Part shown: in pieces, positions 1-7,100 of the stretch | Numbering within the stretch: the stretch's first letter is position 1 | How the letters are laid out: every line of letters starts with the position of its first letter | Origin: Dehalococcoidia bacterium | GTDB lineage: Bacteria > Chloroflexota > Dehalococcoidia > GIF9 > AB-539-J10 | DNA length: 26,937 bases | Direction: 5' to 3' | NCBI GenBank assembly: GCA_029857995.1 | Contig: JAOUFZ010000004.1 | Location: forward strand, 1 to 26,937 | The notes under the pieces: model-generated | The model's input: the letters and a program-made list of their open reading frames with translations, nothing else | Database searches by the model: none | Told to the model about the DNA's origin: nothing | Made by a program: the position numbers and the translations under genes

Positions 1-990
1 CAGAGCCACGGCGGTTATCGGGAAGATTAACGCCTGGGCACTTCTATAATTCTTGGCGAATGTTCCCAGGACTATACATAGCGAAAGCCCGGCTAGAAGA
101 GCTACGAATAACGAAATCCCTATCAATAAATAATCTTGCATGCCCAGGGCCAACCCGAAATCCGCCAGATTTATATCCGAAACCTGGAACGAAGTCATGT
201 AGCGTGAGAATCCAATCATGTAGATAGCTGCCATTATCATCCCTACCAGAGCGCTACCAACCATTTTGCCAATTACTATATGACTTCTCCTTACAGGCAG
301 GGTTAACAATGTCTCCAGGGTTTTGTTTTCCTTCTCCAATCCCATCGAAGATATTACGGAAGCCCCGGCCATGATTATGAGCATCATCACGACAATTGGG
401 ATAACTATCGATTGCGACACAAGCATATTACCCAGCGTACTTGGCGATAGCCCCTCAATCTCCTTTCCCTTAAAAAATGTGGTATCAACTCTTGTCGTCG
501 GGTTCAAGACGAGGGCCGGGTCCGATGAGCTGTCTTGTTGTATCAGCGTCTTCGATATCTCCTGGTTCACCGCTTGGATAAGCCCTTCACCCACGCCTGA
601 GGATATGGAATCCATCATCCCCGCCCCCTTCATTATCCAGTAAATTTCTATTTCCCCGGGCTGATTGGCATAAATGTTCTGGCTGAAGTTTTCCGGTATT
701 ACCAGAAGCGCAACCCCACTTTCTTTCCTTACTTGTTCCAAGCCTTCTTCAGCATCACTGTCATTATAGACAACCTTCGCCCTCTCGGTAAGAACGGACA
801 TGGCTATATCAGAAAAATTGCCATCGTCCATATCCACGATTCCTATGACTGGCTTCTCCTTTATGGTTTCCCCGACGCTGCCAATCATATTCCCCACAGA
901 ACCATACACTATGGCAATAACCACTATTGGGATCAGGGTTGAGAGGACAAACAATTCCTTGAATTCTTTCTTTATTATGTTGCCAATCAT
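1..990 (-). CDS. ABC-2 type transporter permease (NatB-like), partial
   Basis: The reading frame is open from an ATG at 990 to the window edge, giving 330 residues without a stop. The C-terminal end lies outside. The protein starts with MIGNIIKKEFKELF, a typical amphipathic entry to ABC-2 permeases, followed by a first membrane segment at about residues 14-30. A long extracytoplasmic domain follows (about 45-205), then a cluster of hydrophobic segments from about residue 208, including a GLEKENKTLETLLTLPV stretch characteristic of ABC2_membrane_3/NatB proteins. It should form the membrane channel of an exporter with the ATPase encoded just upstream. The start codon overlaps the ATPase stop codon (ATGA), so the two are translationally coupled. 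The substrate cannot be read from the sequence; NatB relatives export ions, drugs or lipids. Confidence 0.88.
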   Translation of the reverse strand, partial: MIGNIIKKEFKELFVLSTLIPIVVIAIVYGSVGNMIGSVGETIKEKPVIGIVDMDDGNFSDIAMSVLTERAKVVYNDSDAEEGLEQVRKESGVALLVIPENFSQNIYANQPGEIEIYWIMKGAGMMDSISSGVGEGLIQAVNQEISKTLIQQDSSSDPALVLNPTTRVDTTFFKGKEIEGLSPSTLGNMLVSQSIVIPIVVMMLIIMAGASVISSMGLEKENKTLETLLTLPVRRSHIVIGKMVGSALVGMIMAAIYMIGFSRYMTSFQVSDINLADFGLALGMQDYLLIGISLFVALLAGLSLCIVLGTFAKNYRSAQALIFPITAVAL

Positions 991-1703
991 TTGATCGCCT
1001 TAACAAAAGCTTCTTCTATATTTCCGGCGTCATATTTACTTTTGAGGGCCGCGGCAGTCCCGCTGGCAATTATCTTCCCATCGTTTATCAAAGCGATGCG
1101 GTGACATAAAAGCTCTACCTCAAGCATATTATGCGAAGACAATAAGACCGCCACTCCTGCCTCAACTGCGCTATTTATTATCCTCCTCACCTCCTGAGCA
1201 TTTAGCACATCCAGCCCGGAGGTCGGCTCATCCAATATTGCTAATCTCGGGTTTACCATTAAAGCTCTGCCCACGAGCAAACGCCGTGTCATCCCTTTGC
1301 TGTATGTATCAACTTTATCGCTTATTCTCTCCCCCAGATTGGCTATTTCCAGTCCTCTCTCGACCATATTCTGGAATTTCTCCCCCTCGCCGAAGAATTT
1401 GGCGATGAAATTCAGGTACTCTTTGCCCGTGAGATTTTTATAGGCGCCAGCCTCCTCAGGCAAATAGCTTATTATCTTCCTTACCTCTCCTGCCTCTTTA
1501 GGAAGTTCATAGTCAAAGACCTTTATCGAGCCAGAGGTTATTTGAAGCAGCGTGGCAATAACTCTCAATGCAGTTGTCTTCCCCGCACCATTAGGACCTA
1601 TCAGACCAAATATCTCTCCTTCGTTTACTTCGAAAGAGATTCCGTTTATTGCCCTGAAGTTCCCGTAGTCCTTGACCAGTTCTCTAACTTCTACTGCTTT
1701 CAT
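987..1703 (-). CDS. ABC transporter ATP-binding protein (NatA-like)
   Basis: This is the cytoplasmic ATPase of the exporter whose permease follows. It shows a complete nucleotide-binding domain: Walker A GPNGAGKTT near residue 37, a Q-loop region, signature YSKGMTRRLLVGRAL (an SKGM variant of LSGGQ), Walker B LAILDEPTSGLD, and the switch histidine in LLSSHNM. At about 238 residues it is the usual length for a single ABC subunit of this class. A TTG at 1709 is possible, but ATG at 1703 is preferred because AAAGG sits 6 bases upstream of it. The stop overlaps the permease start by four bases. A candidate promoter with an embedded palindrome lies at 1739-1767. Confidence 0.92.
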   Translation of the reverse strand: MKAVEVRELVKDYGNFRAINGISFEVNEGEIFGLIGPNGAGKTTALRVIATLLQITSGSIKVFDYELPKEAGEVRKIISYLPEEAGAYKNLTGKEYLNFIAKFFGEGEKFQNMVERGLEIANLGERISDKVDTYSKGMTRRLLVGRALMVNPRLAILDEPTSGLDVLNAQEVRRIINSAVEAGVAVLLSSHNMLEVELLCHRIALINDGKIIASGTAAALKSKYDAGNIEEAFVKAIK

Positions 1704-1738
1704 TGACAACCTTTAGTATATATGAGATTCAGGTTTGC

Positions 1739-1767
1739 TTTCTAGTGCCGACACCGTACTGTGTCAA
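1739..1767 (-). promoter_or_regulatory. Candidate promoter of the ABC exporter operon with embedded palindrome
   Basis: Read on the minus strand, TTGACA (1767-1762) is followed after 17 bases by TAGAAA (1744-1739), giving a leader of roughly 30 bases before the ATG at 1703. Between the boxes lies GACAC-C-GTAC-T-GTGTC at 1750-1765, a 16-base palindrome with one mismatched pair. That is a natural position for a repressor operator. The -35 box is perfect and the -10 box is weak. Operator function is inference. Confidence 0.5.
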
Positions 1768-1795
1768 TCAACCGGTGAGGCAGTGTGTGCTGTTG

Positions 1796-1801
1796 TATAA
1801 T
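1796..1801 (+). promoter_or_regulatory. Candidate -10 box for the DUF763 gene
   Basis: A perfect TATAAT lies 16 bases before the ATG at 1818. No convincing -35 box is found 16-18 bases upstream. If used, transcription would start near 1808, at or beside the GGAG ribosome-binding site at 1808-1811, giving an almost leaderless mRNA. Confidence 0.4.
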
Positions 1802-1817
1802 ATACCTGGAGCGGGAG

Positions 1818-2903
1818 ATGGCTAGTTCGGGACAGAGGACGGGGACTGCTAATCTGCCTTTGCATTATGGCAAGGTGCCGCCGTGGTTGTTCGGGCGGAT
1901 GTGCCAGCTTGCACGGGAGATCGCCATTGTGACGGTAACCGAGTTCGGCACCGGGGAGATGCTGCGCCGTCTTTCCGACCCTTTCTGGTTTCAGGCTTTC
2001 GGCTGCGTCCTGGGCTACGACTGGCATTCCAGCGGCGTTACCACCACCGTCTGCGGCGCATTAAAAGAAGGAATGCGAGGGCTGGAAAAAGAGCTTGGCC
2101 TATTTGTGGCCGGGGGCAAGGGCAGGACTTCACGAAAAACCCCTGCCGAGATAGAAAACACCGGACATCTGCTGAAGGTAAATCCGTCGTCCCTGGCCTA
2201 CGCCAGCCGGATGTCAGCAAAGGTGGATAATTCCGCCCTTCAGGACGGCTATCAGCTCTATCACCACAGCTTCTTCTTTACCAAAGACGGCTCCTGGGCA
2301 GTGGTTCAACAAGGTATGAATGAAGTTAACCGCTATGCGCGCCGGTACCACTGGCTGGGGGAGAAGGTCACTGACTTTGTCTGTGAGCCCGAGGCGGCTA
2401 TCTGTTCCCAGGCCAAGGGGGAAGCATTGAATCTAGTAGCTCTGGAGAGTGCAAAGGGTAGAGAGATCATTGTTCATATTGCTGCTGAAGAGAAGCCAGA
2501 TAAAATTGTCGGCCAGCTAAACAGGCTAAAGACCTTAAACTTGCCCCAGCGACCTTACATCAGCCTGAAAGATATTCACCCTGACAGGCTGAGCAAGATT
2601 TTCCTCACAGCTTATGAACATAAACCAGAGAACTTTGAATCACTGCTAGCCCTTGAGGGCGTAGGGCCCAAAACGCTCCGCGCCTTGAGTCTTATTTCAG
2701 AGCTGGTTTATGAGACACCGGTCAGCCTGCGTGACCCGGCGAGCTATAGCTTTGCCCATGGCGGCAAGGATGGCCATCCTTATCCTGTGGACAGGAAGAC
2801 CTACGATAGCAGCATCCAATTCTTAGCTCAAGCAGTGGAGAAAGCCAAGATCGGAGATAGGGAGAAGCTTGAAGCCTTCAGGCGCCTGAGGGCCTGGCAG
2901 TGA
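1818..2903 (+). CDS. DUF763 domain-containing protein
   Basis: This 361-residue protein matches the uncharacterised DUF763 family, known mainly from archaea and some thermophilic bacteria. Recognisable family features are the N-terminal RTGTANLPLHYGKVPPWLF, the FGTGEMLRRLSDPFWFQ block, and the C-terminal SYSFAHGGKDGHPYPVDR block. Around residues 277-290, LEGVGPKTLRAL is a helix-hairpin-helix motif of the kind that binds DNA without sequence preference. ATG 1818 is chosen because GGAG (1808-1811) is 6 bases upstream; an in-frame ATG at 1785 has no ribosome-binding site. The stop is 13 bases before the start of the nuclease-like gene, so the two are probably one operon. The hairpin motif and the neighbour suggest a role in DNA processing or repair. 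No biochemical function is established for the family, to my knowledge. Archaeal ancestry by transfer is possible. Confidence 0.85.
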   Translation: MASSGQRTGTANLPLHYGKVPPWLFGRMCQLAREIAIVTVTEFGTGEMLRRLSDPFWFQAFGCVLGYDWHSSGVTTTVCGALKEGMRGLEKELGLFVAGGKGRTSRKTPAEIENTGHLLKVNPSSLAYASRMSAKVDNSALQDGYQLYHHSFFFTKDGSWAVVQQGMNEVNRYARRYHWLGEKVTDFVCEPEAAICSQAKGEALNLVALESAKGREIIVHIAAEEKPDKIVGQLNRLKTLNLPQRPYISLKDIHPDRLSKIFLTAYEHKPENFESLLALEGVGPKTLRALSLISELVYETPVSLRDPASYSFAHGGKDGHPYPVDRKTYDSSIQFLAQAVEKAKIGDREKLEAFRRLRAWQ

Positions 2904-2916
2904 AAGGGGTTGAAAA

Positions 2917-4257
2917 GTGAGCGACTTTGACATCGCATCTTATGTTTCCCGCATTGAGGCGAACCGCTCGGTCAAGGAAGCTTTAATGCAAAGCTTAAAG
3001 ACGCGCCGCCCTCCATATCGCATCTCCGTAACCGACTTACTTAACCTCAAACAGGCCTACTTCAGGAGAAAGTATCCCGAAATCGTCCCGCCTCTGGAGA
3101 AGCAGCAGCTTATGTGGGCCGGCACCGGCTTTCACAAGACCTTCGGTTCAGCCGTATCCAGCGAAGAATACCTGGAGCAATTTGTAGAAGCCGAGGGTAT
3201 TGTGGGCAAGATTGATATCTACGAGAAAATTCCCGTAGAGGTCAAGACAACCTCCACGCCTGTAGACACGAAGGATTTATTGAAATACAGGCCAACTTAT
3301 ATCGAGCAATTGGGCATGTACTGCGCTATGGTCAATGCCCACGAGGGAGAAATCATCATCTATCAGCGCCGCGTGGAGGAATCGCCTTCGACTTCTCCTC
3401 TGGTTGTCTATCACGTTTCTTTCCCCGACCTGAAAGCAATTCGAGAAGAAATGCGACGAAGACGAGACCTCCTGGTGCAAGCACTCATTGACAACGATCC
3501 CAGCGATCTTCCCGTTTGCCCGTGGTTCAACAAGCAATGCGATTACTCGCAGGTATGCGACTGCGCGACCACATCGGTGCCAGCATCGCAGGAGATAGCT
3601 GAGTTAGCCGGGGAAATTTGTGTCGATAGCACAACTTGCGAGCAACTCCTCAGCAAGATGGCTGAGGCTCAACCATCTCAGCTGTTTGGCATCAACGATA
3701 TTGTTTTCCCCCGCAAAGCATATTTTGAGCGCCTTAAGTTGCAGGAAATTGCTCCAAGTGAAGAGGTCAAGGAAGAAAAAAAACAGTATCTTCGTTCCAT
3801 GGACGAGCGTGGCTTTCTCAATGCTCTCCGCGATTCATTACGCTACGGCGCCCCGGGCGAAGCGCAGAGGATTCCTGTGAAGCATGCGCCACTAATTGAC
3901 CTCGTCCAAATCTGGCAGAACTTGCCCACCATCCTGCGCGACCCAAAATTTTCTTCACTGGTGGAGAGAGAACGTTTGCCCAGAGCATTTCCTCATTACT
4001 TCCTCCGGCTGGGATTTGACTGTGCCTTAACAGAGAACACGAAAGGCAGGCTGCTGCTCTACTATGTTAAGGTCCCCAAAGAGGATGCCAAGCTGATGGT
4101 CTATGATGTAAACTTCAGGAATTTGAATGCTGTTAAAGCTGAAGCATTACGCCGGCTTGAGCTTCTGGAAAAGGCGACATCACCACTGCAGCTCCCCAAA
4201 TGCCCCTCATGGATGTGCTCTTACTGCGACTACAGGCTTGAATGTGGCGAAGGTTAA
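2917..4257 (+). CDS. Tandem PD-(D/E)XK (RecB/Cas4-like) nuclease-family protein, second unit inactive
   Basis: This 446-residue protein has two homologous units. Unit 1 carries a nuclease core: H73 in GFHKTFG, D100 in GKID, E108-V-K110 in VEVKTT, and Q131/Y135 in QLGMYC. A cysteine cluster follows (C201, C208, C214, C216) like the Fe-S cluster of Cas4/AddB nucleases. Unit 2 begins near residue 256: FGINDIVFPRKAYFERL matches ISVTDLLNLKQAYFRRK at 37-53, and RLGFDCALTENTKGRLLLY (364-382) matches QLGMYCAMVNAHEGEIIIY (131-149). It retains cysteines C429, C434, C437 and C443 but has no E-x-K, and the QxxxY motif is replaced by R364/D368. The GTG start at 2917 is supported by AGGGG 7 bases upstream. 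Unit 1 is expected to be a metal-dependent nuclease; unit 2 is probably structural or DNA-binding. There is no CRISPR array or other cas gene nearby, so a Cas4 role is not supported. Confidence 0.82.
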   Translation: MSDFDIASYVSRIEANRSVKEALMQSLKTRRPPYRISVTDLLNLKQAYFRRKYPEIVPPLEKQQLMWAGTGFHKTFGSAVSSEEYLEQFVEAEGIVGKIDIYEKIPVEVKTTSTPVDTKDLLKYRPTYIEQLGMYCAMVNAHEGEIIIYQRRVEESPSTSPLVVYHVSFPDLKAIREEMRRRRDLLVQALIDNDPSDLPVCPWFNKQCDYSQVCDCATTSVPASQEIAELAGEICVDSTTCEQLLSKMAEAQPSQLFGINDIVFPRKAYFERLKLQEIAPSEEVKEEKKQYLRSMDERGFLNALRDSLRYGAPGEAQRIPVKHAPLIDLVQIWQNLPTILRDPKFSSLVERERLPRAFPHYFLRLGFDCALTENTKGRLLLYYVKVPKEDAKLMVYDVNFRNLNAVKAEALRRLELLEKATSPLQLPKCPSWMCSYCDYRLECGEG

Positions 4258-4334
4258 CAGAAGTGTGAATTTTAGAAGGATTCAGACTACGCAATGTGTC
4301 GCGTGGGAGGGTTCGATAAAGCTAAATCACCTTG

Positions 4335-4364
4335 GTAACAGACAAAAAGAGACTTGTATATACT
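4335..4364 (+). promoter_or_regulatory. Weak candidate promoter for the radical SAM gene
   Basis: GTAACA (4335-4340) and TATACT (4359-4364) are separated by 18 bases and lie 50 bases ahead of the start codon at 4415. The -35 box matches the consensus at four of six positions. The 157-base gap from the preceding gene argues for an independent promoter. Confidence 0.33.
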
Positions 4365-4414
4365 TGAGTCATAGAGAATTGGCAATGCGCAACTGAGTTC
4401 ATAGGAGTAGTGGA

Positions 4415-5317
4415 ATGCTAACAGGAATACATTTTCTCTTGAGCTATAAATGCGATTCAGAATGTGATCATTGTTTCGTTTATAGCAGCCCAAGGGCAAA
4501 GGGAACCTTTACACTGGACCAGATGAAGGGAGTCTTTGATGAATTAGCCAAGATCGAAACAATAGAATGGATATACTTTGAAGGTGGTGAGCCGTTTCTC
4601 TTCTATCCACTAATGTATGAGGGCATTAAGATGGCTCATAGCATGGGATTCAAAATTGGATTAGTAACTAACGCATACTGGGCAACGTCAGAAGAGGATG
4701 CAGAACTGTGGCTGAAGCCGCTTCGCGATTTGGGATTATCCGATATAAGCATAAGCGATGATGAATTTCATTATGAAGACAAGAAAGCAAGTCCTGCCAA
4801 ACATGCCTTGAATGCCACGAGAAAGTTAGGCATGCCCTGTGGATCTATCTGTATTGATAAGCCCACAGTTGAAGAAGGTGTTGACAAGGAGCATGTCAAA
4901 GGGAAACCGGTCATTGGTGGTTGCGCCGTGTTTAGAGGGAGAGCAGTTGAGAAGTTGATAGAAGGGCTGCCCCGGAGACCGTGGGAAGAATTCACAGAAT
5001 GCCCTCACGAGGACCTTAGAGATCCCAAGAGGGTGCACCTCGATGCATATGGCAACATCCATCTCTGTCAAGGGTTAAGTATGGGTAATATGTGGGATGT
5101 TCCACTATCAAGGATAATCAAGCAGTATGACGCTGATTCGCACCCAATCTGCAGACCTTCGATCAACGGAGGACCCGCTCGCCTGGCTAAAGACTACGAC
5201 GTCCCGCATGAGGCTGAGTATGTTGACGCCTGCCATATGTGCTACCTTGTTCGCCGGGCATTATTGGATAGGTTCCCGCAATACCTGGCGCCGAGGTCGG
5301 TTTATGGATTGCAGTAA
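4415..5317 (+). CDS. Radical SAM protein with SPASM-like C-terminal cysteines
   Basis: The 300-residue protein starts almost directly with the radical SAM core: C13-x3-C17-x2-C20 (YKCDSECDHC) for the SAM-binding 4Fe-4S cluster, then GGEP at 57-60 for SAM. Further cysteines at 142, 146, 170, 196, 218, 246, 273 and 276 include a CHMC pair near the end and the segment DAYGNIHLCQG. This resembles SPASM or twitch domains, which carry auxiliary clusters in peptide- and protein-modifying enzymes. AGGAG 7 bases upstream fixes the ATG. The substrate is unknown, and no short precursor-peptide gene is evident on either side. The next gene, a flavin split-barrel protein, has its own promoter-like sequence, so a functional link is uncertain. 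An anaerobic sulfatase-maturase-like or peptide-maturation role is possible but not shown. Confidence 0.83.
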   Translation: MLTGIHFLLSYKCDSECDHCFVYSSPRAKGTFTLDQMKGVFDELAKIETIEWIYFEGGEPFLFYPLMYEGIKMAHSMGFKIGLVTNAYWATSEEDAELWLKPLRDLGLSDISISDDEFHYEDKKASPAKHALNATRKLGMPCGSICIDKPTVEEGVDKEHVKGKPVIGGCAVFRGRAVEKLIEGLPRRPWEEFTECPHEDLRDPKRVHLDAYGNIHLCQGLSMGNMWDVPLSRIIKQYDADSHPICRPSINGGPARLAKDYDVPHEAEYVDACHMCYLVRRALLDRFPQYLAPRSVYGLQ

Positions 5318-5339
5318 GAACCGTCAGCTTCACATGACG

Positions 5340-5369
5340 TTGCATGACGAATTCACGCCTTGTTATACT
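5340..5369 (+). promoter_or_regulatory. Candidate promoter for the flavin split-barrel gene
   Basis: TTGCAT (5340-5345) and TATACT (5364-5369) are 18 bases apart. The -10 box is preceded by TGT, an extended -10 element. It lies 82 bases before the ATG at 5452, inside the 134-base gap after the radical SAM gene. Confidence 0.5.
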
Positions 5370-5451
5370 CACCCAAATCGTTCGGTGACCTTCGGGAACT
5401 CTTTTATGCCGGAAACGCTGGGCAGAGTGCCCAAAGAAAGGAGGCAATAAT

Positions 5452-5892
5452 ATGAGCCTATCCGATGAACAGAGAATCGTGTCCATAATGAAAGACAATT
5501 TTCTCCATGCGAATCTCGCCACCTGCGATGGTGACCAACCAAGAGTCCGTACAGTCTCACCGGTAGTCGAAGACGATATGTCTATCTGGGTAACGACCCG
5601 AAGCACTTCCAGAAAGGTAAAACAACTGCGGGAGAATCCCAAGATTTGTCTTGCTTTTGTGGAACCGCCTGACGGAGATAAGGCCGTCAGCGTCATCGGT
5701 GAAGCCTTGATAATCCCAGATGTAGAAAAGAAAAAAAGAGTGTGGAGCCTGGCGCCATTCGATTTATACGAACATTTCCCCGATGGTCCAGGCTCCACTG
5801 ATTTCTGCCTGCTGAAAATCATCGTCAGAAGGATCGAGTGGAGAGAGATCGGGACAGGTGCAGCGAAAATCTGTGAGCCAGCGCAACGATGA
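5452..5892 (+). CDS. Pyridoxamine 5'-phosphate oxidase-like (FMN split-barrel) protein
   Basis: The 146-residue protein matches the small split-barrel family that binds FMN or related cofactors as a cytoplasmic dimer. Features are an N-terminal helix, the strand pattern HANLATCDGDQPRVRTVSPV typical of the cofactor-binding face, a hydrophobic SIWVTTRSTSRKVKQLRENP segment, and ICLAFVEPP followed by AVSVIGEALI. AAAGGAGG (5437-5444), 7 bases from the ATG, is an excellent ribosome-binding site. The length is normal for stand-alone members. These proteins range from flavin reductases to general stress proteins, so the substrate cannot be assigned. Authentic PdxH is unlikely because the protein is too short. 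Confidence 0.83.
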   Translation: MSLSDEQRIVSIMKDNFLHANLATCDGDQPRVRTVSPVVEDDMSIWVTTRSTSRKVKQLRENPKICLAFVEPPDGDKAVSVIGEALIIPDVEKKKRVWSLAPFDLYEHFPDGPGSTDFCLLKIIVRRIEWREIGTGAAKICEPAQR

Positions 5893-5954
5893 GCAATCAG
5901 GGCAGGTATCAAACAAGATTACTTTTCTTCCCATAACAGAGCGTACCTCGCTTC

Positions 5955-5967
5955 GTGCCTTCGGCAC
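5955..5967 (+). other. Small UUCG-type hairpin
   Basis: GTGCCTTCGGCAC can fold as a short stem with a very stable C(UUCG)G loop. It lies 63 bases after the stop at 5892. No run of T follows, so it is not a convincing intrinsic terminator; it may stabilise the 3' end of the mRNA. Confidence 0.3.
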
Positions 5968-6076
5968 TTTGGTCAATTGCTCATCTGAGGTGAACAGGCC
6001 ATTTCACAGAGACAAATGGATGAAACAAAGAGTGAAATTATTCCTATACTCAAGCATTATGAAGTCGAAAAGGGCA

Positions 6077-6104
6077 TTGGGCGAACTTGCAGTTATCTTA
6101 TGAT
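6077..6104 (+). promoter_or_regulatory. Weak candidate promoter for the CvpA-like gene
   Basis: TTGGGC (6077-6082) and TATGAT (6099-6104) are 16 bases apart and 26 bases ahead of the ATG at 6131. A second -10-like TAGAAT overlaps at 6104-6109. The 238-base gap 5893-6130 otherwise contains only the small hairpin at 5955-5967. Confidence 0.35.
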
Positions 6105-6130
6105 AGAATAGATGATTGGAGGGGCGAGCA

Positions 6131-6574
6131 ATGAATTGGTTGGACATAATAATAATAGTTGTGCTAGCTGGGTTGGGTATTGCAGGCTTGCGGCAAGGAC
6201 TGATAAGGACAGTATTTGGCATTGCCGGCTTAATAGGTGGCATATTTCTAGCCGGTCGCTATTACCACGAGCTTGCGGCATTGCTTTTCCCGTCCGCTGC
6301 CATCTGGGGCAACATAGCTGCCTACGCCATCATCGCAATAGCTACTTTGGTTGTAGCTGGTGTGATAGGCTGGCTCCTGGCCAAGCTGGTCAACTTCGCC
6401 GCACTTGGTTGGCTGGATAAGCTTGTGGGCTGTGTCCTTGGCGTCGTTATAGGCGGCTTGCTATGTGCTGCCGTCCTGGCTATCGTCGTCAAGTTTTACC
6501 CGGACATGCAGGCAACTATCAATCAATCGATAATAGCCAGATTTTTAGTGGGGGGATTCCCCCTGTTATATTAG
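6131..6574 (+). CDS. CvpA family membrane protein
   Basis: The 147-residue hydrophobic protein has four predicted membrane segments, at about residues 3-20, 26-45, 59-82 and 97-118. It opens with NWLDIIIIVVLAGLGIAGLRQGLIR, whose LDIIIxxxxxxGxxxGxxxGLIR pattern is typical of CvpA proteins, named for colicin V production. CvpA members are inner-membrane proteins of unclear role, linked to envelope homeostasis. GGAGGGG (6118-6124), 6 bases upstream of ATG 6131, decides the start over an in-frame TTG at 6116. It is slightly shorter than many members and ends shortly after the last hydrophobic region. The next gene is convergent. Confidence 0.82.
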   Translation: MNWLDIIIIVVLAGLGIAGLRQGLIRTVFGIAGLIGGIFLAGRYYHELAALLFPSAAIWGNIAAYAIIAIATLVVAGVIGWLLAKLVNFAALGWLDKLVGCVLGVVIGGLLCAAVLAIVVKFYPDMQATINQSIIARFLVGGFPLLY

Positions 6575-6729
6575 CACTTCTGCCCGAGGAATTTGATTCC
6601 ATCCACGAATTCTTTGCCCCGTCTGTGTGGATTTAATAAGAGGTGAACTAACTCCAAAAGCCCTGCGATTTGTTACGCTCGCGGTATATTTTGAGGCCCC
6701 AGTCGACTTGACTTCAGAAGCACCGTGTT

Positions 6730-6755
6730 CCACGAAAATTGCAAGACTCTCGTGG
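6730..6755. terminator. Possible bidirectional hairpin between cvpA-like and trxA genes
   Basis: CCACGA (6730-6735) pairs with TCGTGG (6750-6755) around a 14-base loop, in the gap between two convergent genes and 18 bases beyond the trxA stop. No T-run flanks it on either strand, so terminator activity is tentative. Confidence 0.3.
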
Positions 6756-6773
6756 GTAGATCTAGCGTATCAT

Positions 6774-7100
6774 TTATCCCTCAAGAACTCCATCTAATAC
6801 CTTCTTAAGTTCCTTCTTGGGCTTGTAGCCAACAACTTGCTGAACAGGCTGCCCGCCTTTGAATACAATCATAGTGGGAATAGAAGCTATTCCATACTTG
6901 GCGGCCAAAGGACCGTTTGCATCCACATCTACCTTGGCGAAGTCTATCTTATCGGCATATTCCTTGGCCAATTCCTCCAAAACTGGGGCGGTAGCCAGGC
7001 AAGGACCACACCATTGTGCCCAGAAGTCTACCATAACTGGCGACTTCGCCTGCAAAACGGTTTTCTGAAAGTTGTCCTCACCTACAACTGGTTGTATCAT
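6774..7100 (-). CDS. trxA: Thioredoxin
   Basis: The 108-residue protein is a full-length classical thioredoxin. The redox-active WCGPC motif is at residues 30-34, preceded by VMVDFWAQ. D25 lies in VDFW, and the cis-proline loop SIPTMIVF carries P75. It reduces protein disulfides in the cytoplasm using electrons from thioredoxin reductase, which is not in this window. AAGGAGG, 8 bases before the ATG, is a strong ribosome-binding site even though it lies inside the end of the TatD gene. The start overlaps the TatD stop (ATGA). Trx is therefore the last gene of a three-gene operon but probably translated at a higher level than its neighbours. Confidence 0.95.
   Translation of the reverse strand: MIQPVVGEDNFQKTVLQAKSPVMVDFWAQWCGPCLATAPVLEELAKEYADKIDFAKVDVDANGPLAAKYGIASIPTMIVFKGGQPVQQVVGYKPKKELKKVLDGVLEG

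Noticed and set aside
323..643. A 106-codon plus-strand ORF in the first kilobase
   Set aside because: It lies opposite the open ABC permease frame, which overlaps the ATPase stop codon and has a clear family match.
2917..4257. CRISPR-associated Cas4 locus
   Set aside because: The nuclease resembles Cas4, but there are no repeats, no cas1/cas2 and no other cas gene in the window.
5187..5912. A 241-codon minus-strand ORF opposite the flavin split-barrel gene
   Set aside because: The plus-strand gene has a perfect ribosome-binding site and a family match. The minus-strand translation has neither.
5955..5967. Intrinsic terminator
   Set aside because: The hairpin is stable, but its stem is short and no T-run follows.
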